A stretch of 64,000 nucleotides of DNA from Alphaproteobacteria bacterium (GCA_040220875.1 JAVJVX010000003.1:386969-450968); one strand, 5' to 3'. Positions 8,192 to 17,414 are shown, numbered from the stretch's first letter. Made by a program: numbers and translations. The notes: generated by a model not told the origin, from the letters alone.

Positions 8192-10650
8192 ATCTGGCGG
8201 AATACCGGAAACGTCCGGCGCTCCTGGCCGACTATCTGCCCTGGGCGTGCCTTGTCGCGCCGGGCGTCATCCTCAACAAGGACGGCGGGTTCCAGCGCTC
8301 GGCGCGGTTTCGCGGTCCCGACCTCGAAAGCGCCACGGAAGCCGAACTGGTCGCCGTTTGCGCGCGGATCAACAATGTGCTGCGCCGCTTCGGCTCTGGC
8401 TGGGCGCTCTTCTTCGAGGCCGAGCGGCATCCCGCCCGCGATTATCCGCATTCGGAGTTTCCGGACCTCGTATCGCGCCTTGTCGACGAAGAGCGCCGCG
8501 CCGCATTCGAAGAGTCCGGAGCGCTGTTCGAGAGCGGCTATGTCCTCACCTTCGCCTATCTGCCGCCGGCCGAAAATATCGGCCGCGCTGAGCAGCTTTT
8601 GATCGAAAGCGAAGGCGAGCACCGCGGCCTCGACTATCGCGATCATCTCGATGCATTCGTCCAGAAAACCAACCGGGCGCTCGACCTTCTCGGTGAGCTC
8701 ATGCCCGAAGTCGCGCCGCTCGATGACGAAGAGACGCTGACCTATCTGCACAACTGCATCTCGAACCGGCGTCTGTCCGTGGCCGTTCCCGAGACGCCGG
8801 CCTATCTCGATGCGGTTCTCGTCGACACATCGCTCACCGGCGGCCTCGCGCCGATGCTTGGCGAGGCACATCTTCGCGTGCTGACCGTGCTCGGCTTTCC
8901 GGGTTCGACGACGCCGGGGCTGCTCGACGCCTTGAATGGTCTTGGCTTCGAATACCGGTGGATGACGCGGTTCATTCCCCTCGACAAGGCGGCGGCGGAG
9001 AAGGCGATCAAGCGCTATCGCCGGCAATGGTTCGCCAAGCGCAAGTCGATCTCCGCCATCATCAAGGAGGTGATGACCAACGAGCAATCGGCGCTCGTCG
9101 ATACCGATGCGGACAATAAGGCGGCCGATGCCGACGCCGCGCTTCAGGAACTCGGCGCCGATCTTGTCTCTTATGGCTATGTCACGACGACCTTTGTCGT
9201 CTGGGACGAAGATGCGAATGGGGTCCGCGAGAAGGTGCGCGCCGCGCAGCGCGTGATCGACGGGCGCGGCTTCGCCACCATCGAGGAAAGCGCCAACGCG
9301 GTTGAAGCCTGGCTGTCGTCTCTGCCCGGCCATGTCTACGCCAATGTGCGAGCCGCGCCGGTCAACACGCTGAACCTCGCCCATATGATGCCGCTATCGG
9401 CAACTTGGGCGGGACCGGCGCGGAACGCGCATCTGGGCGGTCCGCCGCTCATCACGGTGCGGACCAACGGCACGACGCCGTTCCGGCTGGTCACGCATTT
9501 CGGCGATGTTGGCCACACGCTCGTCGTCGGCCCGACCGGCGCCGGCAAATCGGTCCTGCTGGCCCTGATTGCACTTCAGTTTCGCCGCTATAAGGACGCG
9601 CGGATCACCATTTTCGACAAGGGCGGCTCGGCGCGCGCCGCCGTGCTCGGTATGGGTGGCGCCTGGTTCGATCTCGGGGCGGCCAAGGAAGGCGTCAAGC
9701 ACGCGCTCGCCTTCCAGCCGTTCGCCAAAATTGATCTCACCGGCGAGCGGTCCTTCGCGCAGGAATGGGTGCTCGGGCTTCTTGCACACGAAGGCGTCGC
9801 GGTGACACCTGAGGTCAAGGATGCGGCATGGTCGGCGCTGTCGAATCTCGCCGCCGCGCCTCAACCGGAACGCACACTGACGGGGCTGGCGACGCTGTTG
9901 CAGCGAACCGAGCTTCGACAGGCGCTCCAGCCCTATACGCTCGAAGGACCATATGGCCGGCTTCTCGACGCCGATGACGACCGCCTGATCCTAGGCGCCG
10001 TCCAATGCTTCGAGATGGAGGAGCTGATGCACGAGGCGGGCGCGGTGCTGCCCGTGCTCACCTATCTCTTTCATCGCCTCGACGCGCAGTTCGATGGGCG
10101 GCCGTCGCTGCTCATACTCGACGAGGCGTGGCTCTTCCTCGACAATCCGGCCTTCGCCGCGCGCATCCGCGAGTGGCTGAAGACGCTCCGCAAGCAGAAC
10201 GTCTCGGTCGTGTTCGCGACGCAAGGCCTGTCGGATATCGCCGGCAGTTCCATCGCGCCGGCGATCATCGAGAGCTGCCCGAGCCGCATCTTCCTGCCCA
10301 ATGACCGGGCGATCGAGCCGCAGGCAAAGGCCGTCTACGAAGCCTTTGGCCTCAATGACCGGCAGATCGAGATCGTCGCCCGGGCCACACCAAAGCGCGA
10401 CTACTACTTCCAGTCCCGCCTCGGCAACCGGCTGTTCGAACTCGGTCTCGGCACCGTCGCGCTCGCCTTCACCGCCGCCTCGACCAAGCAGGACCATGCC
10501 CTGATGGACGAACTGGTCGCCGCCCATGGCGAGGAGGAGTTCGCGGATTCCTGGCTGCGCGCCAAGGGCCTCGATTGGGCGGCGGACCTCATAGCGTCCG
10601 AAACCGAACCCTTAAACCATCCCGACACGGAGGAGAACCATGAAACGTAA
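8185..10650 (+). CDS. trbE: TrbE, VirB4-like conjugation ATPase
   Basis: TrbE is the large ATPase that energises pilus assembly and substrate passage. I place the start at ATG 8185 (MLNLAEYRKR), giving 821 residues, the normal length for TrbE; the frame is open 120 bases further up inside trbD but without family similarity. The N-terminal CagE/VirB4 domain covers roughly 1-420. Walker A GPTGAGKS is at 449-456, and Walker B LLILDEAWLFLD is around 641-652. The gene overlaps trbD at the front and trbJ by 11 bases at the end. Confidence 0.95.
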   Translation: MLNLAEYRKRPALLADYLPWACLVAPGVILNKDGGFQRSARFRGPDLESATEAELVAVCARINNVLRRFGSGWALFFEAERHPARDYPHSEFPDLVSRLVDEERRAAFEESGALFESGYVLTFAYLPPAENIGRAEQLLIESEGEHRGLDYRDHLDAFVQKTNRALDLLGELMPEVAPLDDEETLTYLHNCISNRRLSVAVPETPAYLDAVLVDTSLTGGLAPMLGEAHLRVLTVLGFPGSTTPGLLDALNGLGFEYRWMTRFIPLDKAAAEKAIKRYRRQWFAKRKSISAIIKEVMTNEQSALVDTDADNKAADADAALQELGADLVSYGYVTTTFVVWDEDANGVREKVRAAQRVIDGRGFATIEESANAVEAWLSSLPGHVYANVRAAPVNTLNLAHMMPLSATWAGPARNAHLGGPPLITVRTNGTTPFRLVTHFGDVGHTLVVGPTGAGKSVLLALIALQFRRYKDARITIFDKGGSARAAVLGMGGAWFDLGAAKEGVKHALAFQPFAKIDLTGERSFAQEWVLGLLAHEGVAVTPEVKDAAWSALSNLAAAPQPERTLTGLATLLQRTELRQALQPYTLEGPYGRLLDADDDRLILGAVQCFEMEELMHEAGAVLPVLTYLFHRLDAQFDGRPSLLILDEAWLFLDNPAFAARIREWLKTLRKQNVSVVFATQGLSDIAGSSIAPAIIESCPSRIFLPNDRAIEPQAKAVYEAFGLNDRQIEIVARATPKRDYYFQSRLGNRLFELGLGTVALAFTAASTKQDHALMDELVAAHGEEEFADSWLRAKGLDWAADLIASETEPLNHPDTEENHET

Positions 10651-11365
10651 GCTTCTGGCGGCCGTCGCCGCCCTCGCCCTGATGGCGGGGCCTGTCCAAA
10701 AAGCCCATGCCATTTTCGGCGTCGGCGACGTGGTCTACGACCCGGCCAACCACGCCGAGAACATCCTGACCGCGGCGCGCACGCTCATCCAGATCAACAA
10801 TCAAGTCCAGCAACTCGCCAACGAAACGCAGATGCTGCTGAATGAGGCGCAGAACCTCGCGTCTCTGCCGACTTCTGTCGCGGCCGATCTTCGAACCTCG
10901 CTCGCGCGCGTAGACGGTCTCATCACGACCGCCCGCGGGATCGCCTATCAGGTCTCGGTCATCGACAGCGAATATCGTCGGCTCTTCCCCGAACAATATG
11001 CGGCGGCCGTCTCGACCTCGCAGATCGTCGCCGATGCGCAGGAAGCCTGGACCCTGGCGCGCGAAGGCTTCAAGCACAGTCTGGAGGTTCAGGCCGAAGT
11101 GGTCGGGCAGGTCCGCGCCGACACGGTGACGCTCGACGGCCTGATCACCGAAAGCCAGGGCGCCGTCGGCAATCTTCAGGTAGCGCAGGCTGGCAATCAG
11201 CTCACGGCGCTTGCCGCCAAGCAGACCATGCAGCTTCAGACGCTTCTTGCCGCTTCGGCCCGGGCCGACGCACTGGAGCGCGCGCGGAGCCTCGCCGCGC
11301 ACGAACAGGCGCGCGTCCGCTTCGTGCGTTTCATGGGCGACGGCGACGCCTATACGCGGCGCTAA
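10640..11365 (+). CDS. trbJ: TrbJ, VirB5-like pilus-associated protein
   Basis: The 241-residue protein has a signal peptide with cleavage likely after KAHA at residue 24, then a long helical, glutamine-rich body (PANHAENILTAARTLIQINN is the family hallmark). TrbJ is the minor pilus component or tip adhesin homologue of VirB5. The small entry-exclusion gene trbK, which often follows trbJ, is not present: only 16 bases separate trbJ from trbL and no lipoprotein frame fits. Confidence 0.9.
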   Translation: MKRKLLAAVAALALMAGPVQKAHAIFGVGDVVYDPANHAENILTAARTLIQINNQVQQLANETQMLLNEAQNLASLPTSVAADLRTSLARVDGLITTARGIAYQVSVIDSEYRRLFPEQYAAAVSTSQIVADAQEAWTLAREGFKHSLEVQAEVVGQVRADTVTLDGLITESQGAVGNLQVAQAGNQLTALAAKQTMQLQTLLAASARADALERARSLAAHEQARVRFVRFMGDGDAYTRR

Positions 11366-11381
11366 CTAAGGGGCACAGGCG

Positions 11382-12713
11382 ATGGATGACCTCAACGTCA
11401 TCGATCAGTTCACGGATACATTCGTCAGCTATATCGATTCCGGCTTCGGCTTGCTGACGCCGGACGTCGCCTTTCTCACGACCATCCTGATCGGGATCGA
11501 CATCACGCTTGCCGGCCTTTTCTGGGCCTTGGCCGACGACAAGGCTGTCATCCCGGCGCTGATCCGCAAGGTGCTCTATGTCGGCGCCTTCGCCTTCATC
11601 CTGAACAATTTCGCCTTTCTCGCGAATATCATCTTCGATTCCTTCGCGGGCCTTGGCTTGCGCGCCACTGGCGCGCCAATCAGCGCCGCCGACCTAATGC
11701 GTCCCGGCTTTGTCGCGGCGACCGGCTTTGACGCGGCGCAGCCTTTGCTGGCGGAGGTGAGCGACCTCATCGGCCCGATCGCGTTCTTCGAGAACTTCGT
11801 GCAGATCGCCGTGCTGATGGTCGCCTGGCTGATCGTGCTCCTGGCCTTCTTCATCCTCGCGATCCAGCTCTTCATCACCATTCTCGAATTCAAGCTGACG
11901 ACGCTTGCCGGGTTCGTGCTCGTGCCCTTCGCGCTGTGGAACAAGACGGCTTTCCTCGCCGAGCGCGTGCTTGGGAACGTGATCGCGGCCGGCATCAAGC
12001 TGATGGTGCTCGCCGTCATCGTCGGCATCGGCTCGACCTTGTTCGGCGCCTTTGCGGCCTCGTTCGCCGGCGGCGACATCACCATCGAGCAAGCACTCTC
12101 CACCGTGCTCGGCGCGCTCGCGATTTTCATGCTCGGAATCTTCGGCCCCGGCATCGCGGCAGGGCTCGTCTCGGGCGCGCCGCAGCTTGGCGCCGGCGCC
12201 GTGGTCGGCTCGGCTGCGGGTCTAGCCCTTGGCGCCGCCGCCGGCGCCAGTGTTGCGATGGGCGGCGCGCGTGCCCTTGGGGCCGCCGCTGGCGGTGCGA
12301 CTAGGGCGGCCGCTTCTGTCGCCGGCGGCGCAAGCACCGCCTATGGCCTCGGGCGCGCCGCTTCGGGGGCCTCCGGTCCGGCCGGTGTCGCTGCCGGCGT
12401 CACAGGCATGACCCGCGCTGGCGTCGGCGCCGTCGGTCAGGGCGTTCGCAATGTTGCCGACCGGGCGACCGCCGGCGTGCGCCAGTCCTTTTCCGATGGC
12501 GCGCGCGGCGCGTTCACCGCCACCGGCGGCGCACTTCCCGGCGGAACCGATATCCCGGCCGCGACCGCGGCAGCGAGCGGCGCGCCGGATTGGGCGCAAA
12601 GGCTGCGGCGCGAGCAGCGGATGCGCGAGGGCGTGAGCGTCGCCGCGCACACCGTCCGAGACGGCGACCGGCCCGTATCCGGCGAGAACCCACGGCTCAG
12701 GGATGACGAATGA
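11382..12713 (+). CDS. trbL: TrbL, VirB6-like polytopic channel protein
   Basis: The 443-residue product has at least five strongly hydrophobic segments between residues 20 and 260, followed by a long alanine/glycine-rich, low-complexity region (about 265-360) and a charged tail. This is the layout of TrbL/VirB6, the inner-membrane core through which DNA is thought to pass. AAGGGGC precedes the ATG. The stop overlaps the start of trbF as ATGA. The Ala/Gly-rich tail gives long open frames on the other strand that I do not call. Confidence 0.92.
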   Translation: MDDLNVIDQFTDTFVSYIDSGFGLLTPDVAFLTTILIGIDITLAGLFWALADDKAVIPALIRKVLYVGAFAFILNNFAFLANIIFDSFAGLGLRATGAPISAADLMRPGFVAATGFDAAQPLLAEVSDLIGPIAFFENFVQIAVLMVAWLIVLLAFFILAIQLFITILEFKLTTLAGFVLVPFALWNKTAFLAERVLGNVIAAGIKLMVLAVIVGIGSTLFGAFAASFAGGDITIEQALSTVLGALAIFMLGIFGPGIAAGLVSGAPQLGAGAVVGSAAGLALGAAAGASVAMGGARALGAAAGGATRAAASVAGGASTAYGLGRAASGASGPAGVAAGVTGMTRAGVGAVGQGVRNVADRATAGVRQSFSDGARGAFTATGGALPGGTDIPAATAAASGAPDWAQRLRREQRMREGVSVAAHTVRDGDRPVSGENPRLRDDE

Positions 12714-13408
12714 TGTTCAAGAGATCGACGACCGCATACGGACAGACGCCCGAACCGGTGACGCCCTACCAGAAGGCGGCGCAGGTCTGGGATGAGCGCA
12801 TCGGTTCTGCCCGCGTTCAAGCGCGGAACTGGCGCTACATGGCCTTCGGTTGTCTGGCGCTTGCGATCGGCCTTTCGGGCGGCGTTGTCTGGCAGGCGGG
12901 GCGCAGCACGATCACGCCCTATGTGGTCGAGGTCGATAAACTTGGCGAGGTGCGCGCCATCGGCCCGGCCATCTCCGCTTATGAGCCGACCGACGCCCAG
13001 ATCGCCTACACCCTCGCGCGCTTCATCGAGCATGTCCGCTCGCTTTCGATCGATCCGATCATCGTGCGCCAGAATTGGCTCAGGGCCTATGACTTCACCA
13101 CAACTGAGGCCGCGAACACGCTCAACGAATATGCCCGCGAGAACGATCCCTTCTCAAAGGTCGGCCAGCGCACCGTCACCGTCGAAGTGACGAGTATCGT
13201 GCGCTCCTCCGCCGACAGCTTCGACGTGCGTTGGCGCGAACAAACATTCGAGAACGGATCGCTCGCAGGCACGACCCGCTACACCGCCGTTCTCTCCATT
13301 CTCCTCCAGCGTCCGCGCACCGAAGAGACGCTGAGGAAGAACCCGCTCGGCATCTATGTCCGCGCGCTCAATTGGAGCCGCGACCACATCCCCGGAGACA
13401 ATCAATGA
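12710..13408 (+). CDS. trbF: TrbF, VirB8-like assembly protein
   Basis: TrbF is the bitopic inner-membrane assembly factor homologous to VirB8. The 232-residue protein has a cytoplasmic N-terminus (with the family pattern TPYQKAAQVWDERIGSA), one membrane span at about 45-66 and a periplasmic domain to the end. The start overlaps trbL and the stop overlaps trbG, each as ATGA, so the stretch trbL-trbF-trbG-trbI is fully coupled. Confidence 0.93.
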   Translation: MMFKRSTTAYGQTPEPVTPYQKAAQVWDERIGSARVQARNWRYMAFGCLALAIGLSGGVVWQAGRSTITPYVVEVDKLGEVRAIGPAISAYEPTDAQIAYTLARFIEHVRSLSIDPIIVRQNWLRAYDFTTTEAANTLNEYARENDPFSKVGQRTVTVEVTSIVRSSADSFDVRWREQTFENGSLAGTTRYTAVLSILLQRPRTEETLRKNPLGIYVRALNWSRDHIPGDNQ

Positions 13409-14439
13409 AGAAAATCGCCATATTCGCCCTAGCCGGTCTGCTCGCGGCCTGCGCCCACAAAGAGCTTCCGCCCGAGATCAGCTATGACAGCACCGATTTC
13501 GACGCGGCGACGCTCGCCGCCGAGCCGCCACGCCCCATCCGCATCGTCACGCTGCCCGAACCACTGCCACTGCCGGGGCAGTTGAAGCCCGTGCCGCGCG
13601 GCAGCGAGCCGCTGGCGCCGGACACGCGATCGGCGGAAGAGCGGGTAGAGGATGCCAACGCCGCGGCCGCCATGGAGCCGAGCGCGGACGGCTACATCAA
13701 CGCCATTCAGGTCTATCCCTATACGGAAGGCGCGCTCTATCAGCTCTATACGGCGCCGAGCCAGGTGAGCGACATCGCGCTTCAGAAAGGGGAAGAGATT
13801 GTCTCCGTCTCTGCCGGCGATACGGTGCGCTGGGTCATTGGCGACACGGTGAGTGGCGACGGAGAGAACGCCCGCGCTCATGTGCTGGTGAAGCCGATCA
13901 AGGCGGACCTCAAGACCAACCTCGTCATCATCACCGACCGGCGCGCCTATCATCTGGAGCTCACGAGTACACCCGAGACCTATATGGCCTCGGTGTCCTG
14001 GACATATCCCCATGACGAGCTTCTGGCGCTTCGCCGGGACAACAAAACGGCGGAAGAGGCCGCTATCCAAGTCGTCGATAAGGGCCTCGATATCGACAAG
14101 CTGCGCTTCCGCTATGCTGTCAGCGGCGACGCGCCGCCCTGGCGGCCGGTGCGCGTCTTTGACGATACCCACAAGGTCTATATCCAGTTCCCGGCCCGTC
14201 TCGACCAGGGCGAAGCGCCTCCGCTCTTCGTCGTTGGGCCGGACGGGGACAATCAGCTCGTCAACTACCGGGTGCGCGGGCGCTATTACATTGTCGATCG
14301 GCTGTTCGCCGCCGCCGAGCTTCGGTTCGGCGAAGACCCGCAACAGGTGGTGCGCATCACCCGCACCGACGGCCGTCCCGCCGTGACCGGCCAAGAACGG
14401 TCGGACGCCATCGGCGCGTTCGAGGCCGGAGATCGCTGA
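13405..14439 (+). CDS. trbG: TrbG, VirB9-like outer-membrane channel lipoprotein
   Basis: From ATG 13405 the product has 344 residues. The N-terminus is a lipoprotein signal with lipobox LLAAC (Cys16), so TrbG here should be lipid-anchored at the outer membrane, where VirB9 homologues form the core complex with TrbI. The region INAIQVYPYTEGALYQLYTA and the tail FAAAELRFGEDPQQVVRI are typical. The frame is open further upstream within trbF, but the ATGA overlap and lipobox fix this start. Confidence 0.93.
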   Translation: MKKIAIFALAGLLAACAHKELPPEISYDSTDFDAATLAAEPPRPIRIVTLPEPLPLPGQLKPVPRGSEPLAPDTRSAEERVEDANAAAAMEPSADGYINAIQVYPYTEGALYQLYTAPSQVSDIALQKGEEIVSVSAGDTVRWVIGDTVSGDGENARAHVLVKPIKADLKTNLVIITDRRAYHLELTSTPETYMASVSWTYPHDELLALRRDNKTAEEAAIQVVDKGLDIDKLRFRYAVSGDAPPWRPVRVFDDTHKVYIQFPARLDQGEAPPLFVVGPDGDNQLVNYRVRGRYYIVDRLFAAAELRFGEDPQQVVRITRTDGRPAVTGQERSDAIGAFEAGDR

Positions 14440-15734
14440 TGGCGCCGTCCCGCGACGACGATATGGGGCATGCCGATCCACCGGATGCGGGCGCCGCCAA
14501 GGTCGATGCGGAAACGCTCGCATTGCGCGCGAAACCGCGCCCGGTGACACGGATCAACCGCCGTGTGCTGATGTTGCTCTCCGGCACGGGGCTTCTTCTG
14601 ATCTTTGGCGCGACGATCTTCGCCCTCGATCCGCCGCGCCTGTTCGGCCGCGACGAGGCCGGCCGTGAGCTCATCCGAACCGAAAACACGCCGACGCCAG
14701 AAGGGTTGGAAGGTCTGCCGCGCAATTACGGCGATCTGCCGAAACCGGTCGAACTCGGACCGCCGCTGCCGGGCGATCTCGGCGGCGCCATACTGGATAA
14801 GGAACGCGAGCTTGGCGTAGGGCCGTCGCCCGATTTGCCGTTCCGTCCGAATCCCGAGGATGACGCAGCGCGCGCCGAGCGCATCCGCCAGGCGCGCCTC
14901 GCGAGCCAAGGCCGCGAATCCGGCGTCTTCTTCCAGCTTTCGACGCGAACGGCCGACGCGTCGAACACGCCGGCCACAGTCGGCAGCGCGACTCCTGCGC
15001 CAAGCCCGGCGGAACGCAATCCCTTCGACGGCCTCCGCACGGCGGAGGCCGATCAGGGACTCGGGCTCGATCTCCAAAACGACCAGAACCTCCAGGGACG
15101 CAAGCTCGATTTCCTTAAGCAGAGCGTCGATGCGGACATCTATAACCCCCACGCGCTTCAGGACCCGGCCTCGCCCTATCAGGTGATGGCGGGGACCATC
15201 ATCCCGGCGAGTCTTGTGACCGGCGTTAACTCCGACCTGCCGGGTCGCGTCATCGCGCAGGTGACCGAGAATGTCTACGACACGGTCTCGGGACGTTTTC
15301 TTTTGATCCCGCAAGGCGCGCGCGTCATCGGGACCTATGACAGCGTCATCGCCTTCGGCCAGAGCCGCGCGCTTGTCGTCTGGCAACGGATCATCATGCC
15401 GGACGGCTCCTCGGTCGTAATCGAGAACCTGCCGGCTACCGACACGGCCGGCTATGCCGGCCTCGAAGATGAGGTGAACTTCCACACCTGGCGGCTGTTG
15501 AAGGGCATCGTGCTTTCGACGCTGCTCGGCGTCGGTACGGAGCTCAGCTTTGGCGATAACGAAGGCGATCTCGTCAAGGCGATCCGAGAGTCGACCCAGG
15601 ACAGCGCCAACCGGGTCGGCCAGCGCATCACCGAGCGCAATCTCAACATCCAGCCCACCATCACGATCCGCCCCGGCTGGCCGCTTCGCATCATTGTGCA
15701 TTCGGACATGGTGCTCAGGCCCTATCGCGGATGA
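14439..15734 (+). CDS. trbI: TrbI, VirB10-like energy-sensing core protein
   Basis: TrbI spans from inner to outer membrane and completes the core complex. The 431-residue product has a cytoplasmic N-terminus, one membrane span at about 43-63, a proline-rich periplasmic linker and the conserved C-terminal beta-barrel domain (GTIIPASLVTGVNSDLPGRV, then FLLIPQGARVIGTYDS and IENLPATDTAGYAGLEDEV). The ATG overlaps the TGA of trbG by one base. It closes the mating-pair set. Confidence 0.94.
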   Translation: MAPSRDDDMGHADPPDAGAAKVDAETLALRAKPRPVTRINRRVLMLLSGTGLLLIFGATIFALDPPRLFGRDEAGRELIRTENTPTPEGLEGLPRNYGDLPKPVELGPPLPGDLGGAILDKERELGVGPSPDLPFRPNPEDDAARAERIRQARLASQGRESGVFFQLSTRTADASNTPATVGSATPAPSPAERNPFDGLRTAEADQGLGLDLQNDQNLQGRKLDFLKQSVDADIYNPHALQDPASPYQVMAGTIIPASLVTGVNSDLPGRVIAQVTENVYDTVSGRFLLIPQGARVIGTYDSVIAFGQSRALVVWQRIIMPDGSSVVIENLPATDTAGYAGLEDEVNFHTWRLLKGIVLSTLLGVGTELSFGDNEGDLVKAIRESTQDSANRVGQRITERNLNIQPTITIRPGWPLRIIVHSDMVLRPYRG

Positions 15735-15744
15735 GGAGAAACTT

Positions 15745-15996
15745 ATGACTCTCAAACTCGACAAGCTCCCAGACCGCGACCCGGCGAAGATCACTTTCAC
15801 CGCGAGCCCGGAGCTCAAGACCGCCTTGACCGATTACGCCGAAATCTACCGGCGTACTTACGGCAACAAAGAGGGCGTCGCCGACCTCATTCCCTTCATG
15901 CTGGAGGCGTTCATGAACGCCGATCCCGGCTTCAAACGGGCGCGCAAAGCTTTGGCCGACGTGCGTCCATCGTCAACCCAAGCAAAGGAGACCTGA
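15745..15996 (+). CDS. DUF2274 family small protein
   Basis: The 83-residue product (starting MTLKLDKLPDRDPAKITF) matches my memory of DUF2274, a small protein of unknown role that regularly follows trbI in Tn4371-like elements. An AGGAGAAAC site lies directly upstream of ATG 15745; the frame extends to 15550 inside trbI, but that is overlap only. The predicted short strand plus two helices would fit an RHH-like fold, so a DNA-binding role is possible but not shown. Confidence 0.85.
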   Translation: MTLKLDKLPDRDPAKITFTASPELKTALTDYAEIYRRTYGNKEGVADLIPFMLEAFMNADPGFKRARKALADVRPSSTQAKET

Positions 15997-15999
15997 GAG

Positions 16000-16308
16000 A
16001 TGGCTACGATTGGCAGCTTCACCGCCGGCAAGGACGGCTATGTCGGAACGATCCGGACCCTGACGGTCAACGTCAAGGCCAGGATCGTCGCCAATGACCA
16101 GAAAAAGAGCGAGGGCGCGCCCGACTTCCGCGTCTATGCCGGCCGCGCCGAGCTCGGCGCCGCCTGGAAGGCCAGGACCAATGGCGAGGAGCCCCGCGAC
16201 TACCTCAGCGTCCAACTCGACGACCCGAGCTTCCCCGAGCCTATCCGCGCGGCCCTTTTCGAGGAGGACGGCGCGGCGTTCCTGGTCTGGAACCGCCGAG
16301 ACGGGTAG
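16000..16308 (+). CDS. DUF736 family protein
   Basis: The 102-residue product begins [20 protein letters not shown] and ends with [16 protein letters not shown]; both are characteristic of DUF736, a small beta-rich protein found almost only on conjugative elements of Proteobacteria. The function is unknown. It begins three bases after the DUF2274 stop with a GAGA site. In many elements DUF736 sits in a separate maintenance cluster; here it closes the transfer operon, which is worth noting for element classification. Confidence 0.88.
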   Translation: MATIGSFTAGKDGYVGTIRTLTVNVKARIVANDQKKSEGAPDFRVYAGRAELGAAWKARTNGEEPRDYLSVQLDDPSFPEPIRAALFEEDGAAFLVWNRRDG

Positions 16309-16336
16309 ACGGGGTCCGGTCCGGGGCGTTCGGAGA

Positions 16337-16384
16337 TGTAACAAAACCTCGGAAGTTAGCCGCAAGATCCGAGGTTTTGTTACA
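16337..16384. repeat. Perfect 17-bp inverted repeat between transfer module and defence cargo
   Basis: TGTAACAAAACCTCGGA at 16337-16353 is matched exactly by its reverse complement at 16368-16384, with a 14-base loop. There is no T-run after either arm, so it is not a standard intrinsic terminator, although a hairpin in both transcripts is certain. It marks the point where the trb operon ends and the defence block begins. It could be a bidirectional terminator or a recombinase or replication-protein site. Confidence 0.75.
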
Positions 16385-16506
16385 CGCATTTTCAGCGGCG
16401 CCGGCTCCGGACGGCCCGAACTTGGCCTGCCGGCTTGGAAATCGAGTATCTTCTGACTCCCCCTGTGCCGGGGAAGACGATACTTCAGATATGGTTTCAT
16501 ACGGAT

Positions 16507-16536
16507 TTGACAAAGTGCCGCTCATGCGGGCATACT
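16507..16536 (+). promoter_or_regulatory. Sigma-70-type promoter of the abiE operon
   Basis: A perfect -35 TTGACA at 16507-16512 is followed after 18 bases by CATACT at 16531-16536, four of six matches to the -10 consensus. It lies 51 bases upstream of the first abiEi ATG on the same strand, in an AT-rich stretch. Confidence 0.6.
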
Positions 16537-16555
16537 TTCGTCATTGATGGTAAAG

Positions 16556-16565
16556 CCATATATGG
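16556..16565. promoter_or_regulatory. Palindrome CCATATATGG, possible AbiEi operator
   Basis: A perfect 10-base palindrome lies about 20 bases downstream of the proposed -10 and 21 bases before the abiEi start. AbiEi-type antitoxins repress their own promoter by binding inverted repeats, so a site here would fit. The assignment is positional inference. Confidence 0.4.
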
Positions 16566-16586
16566 TATATTGCTTTCTCCGATCAC

Positions 16587-17414
16587 ATGAAAGTTAACGT
16601 GCTCATGTCCCGGCTCGTTTCAGCCCCGTTCTTCAGCGCCCGGCCGGTCTTCGACCGAGCCGAATACGCTGCGGCTGTGGGCCGCCGGCCCAACGACAAG
16701 GTCGTTACGGCCATGCTCGCCCAGCACCTTCGGGCAGGCAATATCAAGCGCGTCGCACGGGGCGTCTTTGCCTCCGTCCCCAAGCACGCCGATCCCGACA
16801 AATGGTCCGTCGATCGATTCCTGGCGGCCTCCCGTCTACGGCGCGGCGGTGTCATCGCCTATCACTCGGCCCTTGAGCTTCACGGTTGCGCCTACACGGA
16901 GGGCCATGAGGTGCAGGTTATCGCGCCCGGTGAGCCGGGCGTCGTCGAGACCGCCGATTTCTCCTGCCGGTTCGTGAAACCGCCGCGTGGCTTCGCTCAG
17001 GAAAATGGCAACTTGGCCGACGGCGTTACGGTCGTCGATCGCATGGGGCTTGAGGTCCGTGTGACCACGATCGAGCGGACAATCGCGGACCTCTTCGACC
17101 GCTATGATCTCGCGGGCGGTGCGGAGGAACTTTTCAATTCGCTCGATCTCGTCGCGCGCGTCGATGCCGCCGCCTTGGTCCGGCATGCGCGCGCGCTCGG
17201 CAATGCGACGGCGGCCGGCGCCTTGGGATATTGGCTGGAGCGCGAACAGCACCGGCTCGGTGTAGAAAGCGCGGCGTTAAAAAAGCTGCACGCGCTCGCC
17301 CCGCGACAAGCGCGATACGCCTTAGCCGCCAAACCGGGCGAAGGCCGGACGGCTACGGGTTGGAATGTGATCCTGCCCGTCGAGGTCATAGAGCCTCAGT
17401 TCGAGGGCGTATAA
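16587..17414 (+). CDS. abiEi: AbiEi family antitoxin
   Basis: AbiEi is the antitoxin and autorepressor of the type IV AbiE system. The 275-residue protein has an N-terminal winged-helix region (about 10-75, with AQHLRAGNIKRVARGVFASV) and the conserved core IAYHSALELHGCAYT, then TTIERTIADLFDRYDLAGG, which are family hallmarks. A second ATG at 16605 could be the true start; neither has a strong ribosome site. Its stop codon directly abuts the abiEii ATG, so the two are one operon. It sits at the start of the defence cargo, just after the inverted repeat at 16337. Confidence 0.9.
   Translation: MKVNVLMSRLVSAPFFSARPVFDRAEYAAAVGRRPNDKVVTAMLAQHLRAGNIKRVARGVFASVPKHADPDKWSVDRFLAASRLRRGGVIAYHSALELHGCAYTEGHEVQVIAPGEPGVVETADFSCRFVKPPRGFAQENGNLADGVTVVDRMGLEVRVTTIERTIADLFDRYDLAGGAEELFNSLDLVARVDAAALVRHARALGNATAAGALGYWLEREQHRLGVESAALKKLHALAPRQARYALAAKPGEGRTATGWNVILPVEVIEPQFEGV

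Noticed and set aside
14286-15818. 510-codon open frame antisense to trbI
   Set aside because: Composition is that of a GC-rich shadow frame, and trbI on the other strand matches its family throughout.
16337-16384. Integron attC site
   Set aside because: The arms lack the R''/R' core patterns ending in AAC/GTTRRRY and no gene cassettes or integrase are near.
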